Shown here: in pieces, positions 48,527 to 52,824 of the stretch
Layout of the letters: the number at the start of each line of letters is the position of its first letter
Numbering within the stretch: position 1 is the stretch's first letter
IMG/VR virus record: IMGVR_UViG_3300046665_000755
Span: 1 to 52,824 of that record
Strand: one strand, 5' to 3'
DNA: 52,824 nucleotides
Source: a virus
Notes under the pieces: model-generated
Databases searched by the model: none
What the model saw: only the letters and a program-made list of their open reading frames with translations
Told to the model about the DNA's origin: nothing
Position numbers and translations under genes: made by a program

Positions 48527-49080
48527 TGACCACTCGCGCAGCAGTAAACATTCTCGGTGCCGACGGCGCCGTCATCGATGTCACGTCTTTGGGCGTTAGC
48601 ACCATCACCACCGAGCACCCGGGCCCTGGCCAGTATCTGGTGCACGGAACGCTTGGGATGGTTCCACCACCAGAGGGCTGGGGTTTTGTTCTGAACCAGG
48701 TCGACGCGGCTTGTTCGGTAGACATCGGTTACAACGAGGGCGTGCTGGCTGTCAGCGTGGCCAAGGATGGTGAGCCCGCCGACTTGATGCACAGCATCAC
48801 TTTGCATGTGGCCGTTGACTCCTTGCCCGTCCAGGTGGTGCCGGAGCTGACAGCACCTGCAGCTGACCCGCTGGAATTGGCTCAGGCCGAGATCACCCGG
48901 CTGCGGGCCGTCGCTGACTATGCGATCGCACCACTTCAGGACGCTGTGGATGTCGATGAGGCCACTGAAGCAGATCTCGCGGCACTCAAGTCCTGGAAGA
49001 AATACCGAGTAGCGCTGAGCCGGGTTATTGAGCAACCGCAGTACCCGGATGCCATTGAGTGGCCCGTCGTGCCTACGTAA
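48526..49080 (+). CDS. Tail fibre assembly chaperone (Tfa-like)
   Basis: A 184-residue protein. The C-terminal block ATEADLAALKSWKKYRVALSRVIEQPQYPDAIEWPVVP is the Tfa signature. Such chaperones help fold the adjacent fibre tip, and the two genes are exchanged as a pair. ATG overlaps the fibre stop (TAATG). Confidence 0.9.
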   Translation: MTTRAAVNILGADGAVIDVTSLGVSTITTEHPGPGQYLVHGTLGMVPPPEGWGFVLNQVDAACSVDIGYNEGVLAVSVAKDGEPADLMHSITLHVAVDSLPVQVVPELTAPAADPLELAQAEITRLRAVADYAIAPLQDAVDVDEATEADLAALKSWKKYRVALSRVIEQPQYPDAIEWPVVPT

Positions 49081-49099
49081 CTGCAAACGGTCGAAGCCG

Positions 49100-49120
49100 C
49101 CCGCCTTGAGCGGGTTTTTT
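49100..49120 (+). terminator. Rho-independent terminator
   Basis: CCCGC (49100-49104), CTTGA, GCGGG (49110-49114), T6. It lies between the fibre and lysis genes. Confidence 0.88.
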
Positions 49121-49135
49121 ATTGCCTGGAGAAAA
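49118..49135 (+). repeat. Linker repeat, copy 4
   Basis: Identical to the copies at 42068 and 42742. It supplies the ribosome-binding site of the endolysin gene. Confidence 0.8.
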
Positions 49136-49137
49136 GC

Positions 49138-49563
49138 ATGCCGATCACCGAAACCCGAGGGGTACGCAACCGCAACCCCGGAAACATCGATTACGTTCCA
49201 GCCAACCAATGGCAGGGGCAGCTTAAGCCCGACACGGCCATCGAGAAGCGCTTTGCCCGGTTCGATACGCCGGAGAACGGTATCCGCGCCCTGGGCAAGT
49301 TGCTGCTGACCTACCAGCGCAAGCACGGGCTCAAGACGGTGAAGGCGATCATCAGCCGATGGGCACCGTCCGTGGAGAACGACACCGCCGCCTATGTACG
49401 CGCCGTCGAGGCGAACATCGGCACCCAGCCCGGCGCTGAGATTGATCTGGCCCAGGCTCCGGTAATGGCCGGTTTCGTCAAGGCGATCATTCATCACGAG
49501 AACGCTGGCTATGCCTACCCTGAAGCGGTGCTGGCCGAAGGCGTGCGGCGGGCGCTGGCATGA
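49138..49563 (+). CDS. Endolysin (P5-like lysozyme-fold protein)
   Basis: A 141-residue protein. TRGVRNRNPGNIDYVPANQWQGQL, then RFARFDTPENGIRALGKLLLTYQRKHGLKTVKAIISRWAPSVENDT, matches the phage family often annotated as structural protein P5 or lysozyme-like muralytic protein. Its place before Rz/Rz1 makes it the endolysin that cleaves peptidoglycan. There is no signal peptide, so it needs a holin. Overlaps Rz by four bases. Confidence 0.85.
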   Translation: MPITETRGVRNRNPGNIDYVPANQWQGQLKPDTAIEKRFARFDTPENGIRALGKLLLTYQRKHGLKTVKAIISRWAPSVENDTAAYVRAVEANIGTQPGAEIDLAQAPVMAGFVKAIIHHENAGYAYPEAVLAEGVRRALA

Positions 49564-50078
49564 CGTCGGTGCAGAAGCTGGCCTTGGTTCTGCTGGCCAT
49601 AGCCGTGGGCTTCGGCGCTGCCTGGCAGGTGCAGGACTGGCGGTATGACGGGAAGCTGGCAAAGCAGGCGGGACAGTTCCAGACGGACCTTGACGCGATC
49701 GGCAGTGCCGCTACCGCCCAGGCCCGCGCCGAGCAGGACAAGCGCCTGGCCACCGAGCAGCAACTGGCCGCTGCCGATCAAAAACACACCAAGGAATTAT
49801 CCGATGCCCAGCGCAACCAGGCTCTGCTGCGTGACCGCCTTGCTACTGCTGATGTGCGGCTGTCAGTCCTTCTCGACGCCACGGATTCAGCCAGTGGCAG
49901 CGACGTGCCTACCACCCCCGGCGCCGTCGGCGTGGTTCATGCAGCCCGTCGAGCCCAACTTGACCCAGCGCATGCTCAAAGAATTGTCGCCATAACCGAC
50001 GACGGGGATAACGCAGTGATAGCTTTACGGGCGTGCCAGGCTTATATCAGGGCTGTTTCAAGTGACTATCCATTTTGA
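49560..50078 (+). CDS. Rz-like inner-membrane spanin
   Basis: A 172-residue protein. An N-terminal transmembrane anchor (about 6-22, LALVLLAIAVGFGAAWQVQ) and a periplasmic coiled coil (about 30-95) with LRDRLATADVRLSVLLD fit i-spanins. It joins the Rz1 lipoprotein to fuse inner and outer membranes at the end of lysis. Rz1 is encoded within it in another frame. The 3' end overlaps the convergent DUF2806 gene. Confidence 0.9.
   Translation: MTSVQKLALVLLAIAVGFGAAWQVQDWRYDGKLAKQAGQFQTDLDAIGSAATAQARAEQDKRLATEQQLAAADQKHTKELSDAQRNQALLRDRLATADVRLSVLLDATDSASGSDVPTTPGAVGVVHAARRAQLDPAHAQRIVAITDDGDNAVIALRACQAYIRAVSSDYPF
49804..49995 (+). CDS. Rz1-like outer-membrane spanin lipoprotein, nested in Rz
   Basis: A 63-residue protein in the +1 frame of Rz. 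ATG 49804 has AAGGA upstream. The signal peptide ATRLCCVTALLLLMCGC ends with a relaxed lipobox (MCGC), then a Pro-rich mature part (CLPPPAPSAWFMQP). An embedded, Pro-rich lipoprotein inside Rz is the lambda arrangement. Confidence 0.88.
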   Translation: MPSATRLCCVTALLLLMCGCQSFSTPRIQPVAATCLPPPAPSAWFMQPVEPNLTQRMLKELSP

Positions 50079-51103
50079 TTAGGATAATCTTGCATGTTGA
50101 GGAGTTCGATTTGGTCGTTGGGGTGATCAATGTAGTTACCAAACTCTACTCCATATCCCATGCTGGATATATTTTTATAAAATTGGGTGAAGTAATTTAG
50201 GTTGGGTAAGTGATGGCCTAAACGTAGTACTTCTTGTCCTATACTTGTGAGTGTCATTGCTTTTAATTCTACGTTTGTATTTGGATTTGGGCCTTTAGCA
50301 AGCACAACTTTTCCATGAAGGGTGAACGTTTTTACGAATTTCTCAGTGCTTGAGCTTTTAAATATGATGGAGGTAGCGTCTGTTTCAACCCCTTGAAGTA
50401 ATCCAAGTTCTTGTAGCTTTAGCAGTTGTTTGTATGGGACGCCTTCGTCCTCTAGTAATTGTATGTTTCTCCATATGACTCTAGAGTAAAAAGCAAATGG
50501 TGCGATTAGCTGGATGAGTTCTGCTTCTTTTTTTGATAGCCCTTTTAAGAACTCAAGAGTTCTAAGTGAAAAAGTTCCGGGGCTCTTGAACTCTCCGGCA
50601 AGGATGCTTCCCCAGAGTTTCTGAATGTCCTCATTACTGGTTTTGCATGCGTAATCGCGCCAAGATCGTAGCCAATCATCTTCCACTTCTTCCATGGGGG
50701 GAGCCTGATTGTCTTCTGCAAGCTTAACCTCAGCATAAATAATCGATTTGCTCAGATTTATTTCTTCTTGAATTCTCTCTGCTCGATCCCTGTTGAAGAA
50801 AAAATCAGAGGCTACGCTCAATGTGGGCTCTATTCGCTTTTCAATTAGTCGAATATCTAACTTGTCTTGAACGTCATGGGAGAGCGAAATTAATGATCCG
50901 TCTGTTGAGTATCGCTTTCGACCCGCACGAACATCCGCGACGTCAGCTTCTGCTTGGGCAAGCATCAAAAGCTCATGACGACGACCGTCAACATTTGCGC
51001 GACTCTCGCGTCGGGTCTGCCAAGGTTTTAAAAGCGATCCAATCCCCTTTTCTGTGAGAGTTACCCACATCTGGCACAGCAGCTTTTCCCCAGGAGCATC
51101 CAT
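50066..51103 (-). CDS. DUF2806 family protein, AT-rich accessory gene
   Basis: A 345-residue protein. N-terminal EKGIGSLLKPWQTRRESRANVDGRRHELLMLAQAEADV, a middle with RAERIQEEINLSKSIIYAEVKL, then WGSILAGEFKSPGTFSLRTLEFLKGLSKKEAELI, the DUF2806 signature. No membrane segment. The codons are AT-rich, very unlike the neighbours, and the gene opposes the lysis cassette, so it was probably acquired recently. It would be expressed in the lysogen; a phage-defence or exclusion role is possible but unproven. Confidence 0.86.
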   Translation of the reverse strand: MDAPGEKLLCQMWVTLTEKGIGSLLKPWQTRRESRANVDGRRHELLMLAQAEADVADVRAGRKRYSTDGSLISLSHDVQDKLDIRLIEKRIEPTLSVASDFFFNRDRAERIQEEINLSKSIIYAEVKLAEDNQAPPMEEVEDDWLRSWRDYACKTSNEDIQKLWGSILAGEFKSPGTFSLRTLEFLKGLSKKEAELIQLIAPFAFYSRVIWRNIQLLEDEGVPYKQLLKLQELGLLQGVETDATSIIFKSSSTEKFVKTFTLHGKVVLAKGPNPNTNVELKAMTLTSIGQEVLRLGHHLPNLNYFTQFYKNISSMGYGVEFGNYIDHPNDQIELLNMQDYPNQNG

Positions 51104-51193
51104 TTAGGCGTTCTCGTCCGTCGAAGAAGTTTGAATGATAGATTATCAAAGGAACGAGGGCTGCGCCTGAGATAAAGTTTTGGATTGGAAGTT

Positions 51194-51880
51194 TCAGTTT
51201 GAGGCAAGGGGCCGTATAAGGCCTTTCCCTTCGTTTCGCACACTCCCCACGGCCGTATCGACCTTGAACCATTCAAAGGCCTCGGCCGGTTCGCCCTGGT
51301 GCAGCACCATCTGTTCTGCGCGCTCCTTGGGCGTGGCTGGGTCCAACCATTCCCGGGCCAGGTCCGGCGTCAGCACCACGGGCCGCCGGTCGTGGATGTC
51401 CACCATTCCGCCGGCGCTGTCGGCGGTGATGATCACGAAGCCGTCATGCTCGCCTGGGCCTTCGTCGCTGTCGGGCAGTTGGCCAATGGCGGCGCATAGC
51501 ACCGGCGCGCCGTCCCGCCGCCGGATCAGATAGGGCTGCTTCTTCGGTCCGCCTTCGTCCACCCACTCAAACCAGTTGTCGATGGGCGTGATTGCCCTGT
51601 GCAGCCAGATCGCGCGGAAGAACGGGCCGTGGGCCACCTTCTCGACGCGGGCATTGATCGGTGCAGCGCGATCCTTGGCCCAGTGCGGGCGCCATCCCCA
51701 TCGCACCAGGTCGGCGTGCAGCAGATCACCCTGCAGGTGGAGCAGGGCGACTTGGGTTGTCGGGGCGACGTTGTAGCGCTCAAGCGGCAATTCACCGACG
51801 GAGTTCGCCAAGGCATTGGGCATGCTCAGCGCTGCAACGAAGTCGTGAATGCCGCTGTACTGGGAAAGTCTTCCACACAT
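51194..51880 (-). CDS. SRAP-domain protein (YedK/HMCES-like)
   Basis: A 228-residue protein with all SRAP active-site features: Cys2 at the mature N-terminus (MCGR), Asn37 in ERYNVAP, Glu105 in DNWFEWV and His163 in MVDIHDRRPVVL, plus RWGWRP and NARVEKV DNA-binding loops. These proteins crosslink to abasic sites in single-stranded DNA and shield them. A phage copy could protect replicating or damaged phage DNA during SOS. No LexA box lies immediately upstream. Confidence 0.94.
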   Translation of the reverse strand: MCGRLSQYSGIHDFVAALSMPNALANSVGELPLERYNVAPTTQVALLHLQGDLLHADLVRWGWRPHWAKDRAAPINARVEKVAHGPFFRAIWLHRAITPIDNWFEWVDEGGPKKQPYLIRRRDGAPVLCAAIGQLPDSDEGPGEHDGFVIITADSAGGMVDIHDRRPVVLTPDLAREWLDPATPKERAEQMVLHQGEPAEAFEWFKVDTAVGSVRNEGKGLIRPLASN

Positions 51881-51929
51881 AATCGTCTCCGCTCGTCGGC
51901 CCCAATGAACAGCCGTGGCCAGGTCAATC

Positions 51930-51942
51930 TCTACACTGTAGA
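51930..51942. promoter_or_regulatory. 13-bp palindrome in a divergent intergenic region
   Basis: TCTACA-c-TGTAGA lies between the divergent genes at 51880 (minus) and 51964 (plus). It could be an operator for either. It does not match the LexA consensus. Confidence 0.3.
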
Positions 51943-51963
51943 CACTTGCCCCAGGTATTCGTC

Positions 51964-52173
51964 ATGGCGATCAACATCGAGCAAATCAGCGCAATGGAGG
52001 CGTGGTTTGCGCTGCGCAAAGATCCGGACTTCATCGCGGCCGCTCCGGAAGAACGATACGAATCGCGCCTGGCGCTGGCTGACGACATGAAGGAGCGCGG
52101 CGTGATCGACAGCGGAGAGTGGCGCGAGCTGGTTGAAGAGGCGGTCGCCGCGTACGGCGACGAGTTAGGCTGA
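51964..52173 (+). CDS. Small acidic hypothetical protein
   Basis: A 69-residue helical acidic protein (IEQISAMEAWFALRKDPDFIAAAPEERYESRLALADDMKERG). ATG 51964 was chosen over a start at 51946; no strong ribosome-binding site is seen. It converges on the gene at 52165 with a nine-base overlap. Function unknown. Confidence 0.62.
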   Translation: MAINIEQISAMEAWFALRKDPDFIAAAPEERYESRLALADDMKERGVIDSGEWRELVEEAVAAYGDELG

Positions 52174-52521
52174 GGTTTCTTTCAGGCTCTTGAGCTCGGC
52201 CAGCAGCCTCTGGTTCTCCCTGAGCAGGTAATCGCGCTGCCCGATAACCAGATCGATGGGTCTAAAGTTCACATTGGCAGGTTCTTTGTCGCTCATGGTT
52301 GAAACGCGCTCAAGGGCTTGCCTGAGGGCAGCTTCAGCTGATGCCTTTTCGGTGGCGAGCAGGTCATTCATCTTCACCAAGCCGGATATGTTTGCCCGCG
52401 CTTTGCTGAGTTGCACCTGCAGTTCGGCTACCTCGTCCTCGATCATCGAGCAGTGGTGTTTGTACATTTCCAGGGGCGTAGGGCATCCAAGCCACTCGCA
52501 AGTGTCTTCATCGATGTACAT
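52165..52521 (-). CDS. Coiled-coil protein with a LexA box upstream
   Basis: A 118-residue protein from ATG 52521. The N-terminus is acidic (YIDEDTCEWLGCPTPLEMYKHHCSMIEDEV) and the rest is coiled coil (about 30-110). A perfect-looking LexA box lies 18 bases upstream (52540-52555), so it should be induced by DNA damage. A TTG start at 52536 is less likely. Function unknown. Confidence 0.72.
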   Translation of the reverse strand: MYIDEDTCEWLGCPTPLEMYKHHCSMIEDEVAELQVQLSKARANISGLVKMNDLLATEKASAEAALRQALERVSTMSDKEPANVNFRPIDLVIGQRDYLLRENQRLLAELKSLKETSA

Positions 52522-52539
52522 GGGGTGCGCTTCCAAATG

Positions 52540-52555
52540 CTGTATGTGTATACAG
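52540..52555. promoter_or_regulatory. LexA (SOS) box
   Basis: CTGTATGTGTATACAG fits CTG-N10-CAG and closely resembles the box at 9681-9696. It lies upstream of the coiled-coil gene at 52521 on the minus strand. Confidence 0.85.
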
Positions 52556-52614
52556 TATTCGAGATTTGGGCAGGCGGAAGGCCTGAGGCGACGAACTGCA
52601 GGTTTACCCGACGA

Positions 52615-52824
52615 TCAGTCGGGCGCCATGAGGACGGCCAGGGTCAGCTTGATGAACTCCTCGTTCTCGTCGATGGTGTGCAGGGCGCCGCGGACGTTCT
52701 CCGCCACATCAGCGGAGCCACGCTGCTCGACCCAGTTCGAGATCTCCATGATGGACGCCTCAAGGGCCAGCTGGTTTTCGTAGAGCTTGGAGAGCAGGGA
52801 AGGGAGCAGGTCGGAGTTGGGCAT
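52615..52824 (-). CDS. Small helical protein at the window edge
   Basis: A 69-residue protein (LLPSLLSKLYENQLALEASIMEISNWVEQRGSADVAENVRGALHTIDEN). Its ATG is the last three bases of the window, so an upstream start cannot be excluded. Stop TGA at 52615-52617. It is not clear whether it belongs to the phage or the host. Function unknown. Confidence 0.6.
   Translation of the reverse strand: MPNSDLLPSLLSKLYENQLALEASIMEISNWVEQRGSADVAENVRGALHTIDENEEFIKLTLAVLMAPD

Noticed and set aside
47768-49080. Diversity-generating retroelement acting on the tail fibre
   Set aside because: No reverse transcriptase gene and no adenine-biased template/variable repeat pair were seen in the window.
1-52824. tRNA genes, CRISPR arrays, insertion sequences, integrase
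   Set aside because: No cloverleaf with CCA-type end, no regularly spaced direct repeats, no transposase or tyrosine/serine recombinase motifs were recognised in any frame.

Overview
The window looks like most of the genome of a lambda-type temperate siphophage, or a prophage, of a Pseudomonas species. The host call rests on high-GC coding with G/C third positions, on families I associate with Pseudomonas phages (DUF1654, DUF2280, DUF4055, DUF1367) and on a CigR-like gene. No integrase, attachment site, tRNA or clear host housekeeping gene is visible, so the element extends beyond at least one edge. The left edge cuts a cytosine methyltransferase gene.

Left arm (1-9590, mostly minus strand): a phage 5-methylcytosine methyltransferase, accessory genes (a YejK/NdpA-type nucleoid-associated protein and a CigR-like exported protein), then the early left operon. 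That operon holds an HTH protein, a YqaJ-type exonuclease, an ERF single-strand annealing protein, a long coiled-coil protein and a chain of small overlapping genes. It starts at a predicted promoter pL (about 9525-9553) covered by 17-bp palindromic operators (TTTAGC-N5-GCTAAA). A boxA-like site and a small Arg-rich ORF follow pL, in the position of lambda nutL/N.

Immunity region (9600-14040): a LexA-box gene (DUF1654), two small exported proteins, a PIN-domain nuclease with its partner, two small proteins and the CI-type repressor, which read leftward. The same palindromic operator recurs at the predicted pR (13988-14016).

Right early region (14040-19500): a Cro-like protein, a protein in the CII position, an O-like replication initiator whose gene carries an iteron array plus AT-rich tract (probable origin), a DnaC-like loader, an Ead/Ea22-like protein, DUF1367, NinG, and a protein in the antiterminator Q position. 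A candidate late promoter and early terminator follow.

Late region (19650-50080, plus strand): small membrane proteins, a metallopeptidase, terminase (DUF2280 plus TerL), DUF4055 portal, Mu F-like head protein, scaffold, P22-like coat, connector genes, then a lambda tail module: V, G/GT with a programmed -1 frameshift site, tape measure, M, L, K, I, J, fibre, fibre assembly, endolysin, Rz/Rz1. It is interrupted by a homing-endonuclease-like gene preceded by a possible structured RNA, and by a cassette of extra genes between K and I (a fasciclin-domain protein, exported protein, lipoprotein).

Right end (50066-52824): an AT-rich DUF2806 gene facing the lysis genes, an SRAP/YedK-type DNA-lesion protein, small genes, and a second LexA box. 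Many gene junctions in the late operon carry a Rho-independent terminator followed by a near-identical ribosome-binding leader. All family calls were made by reading the translated sequences; no database search was run.
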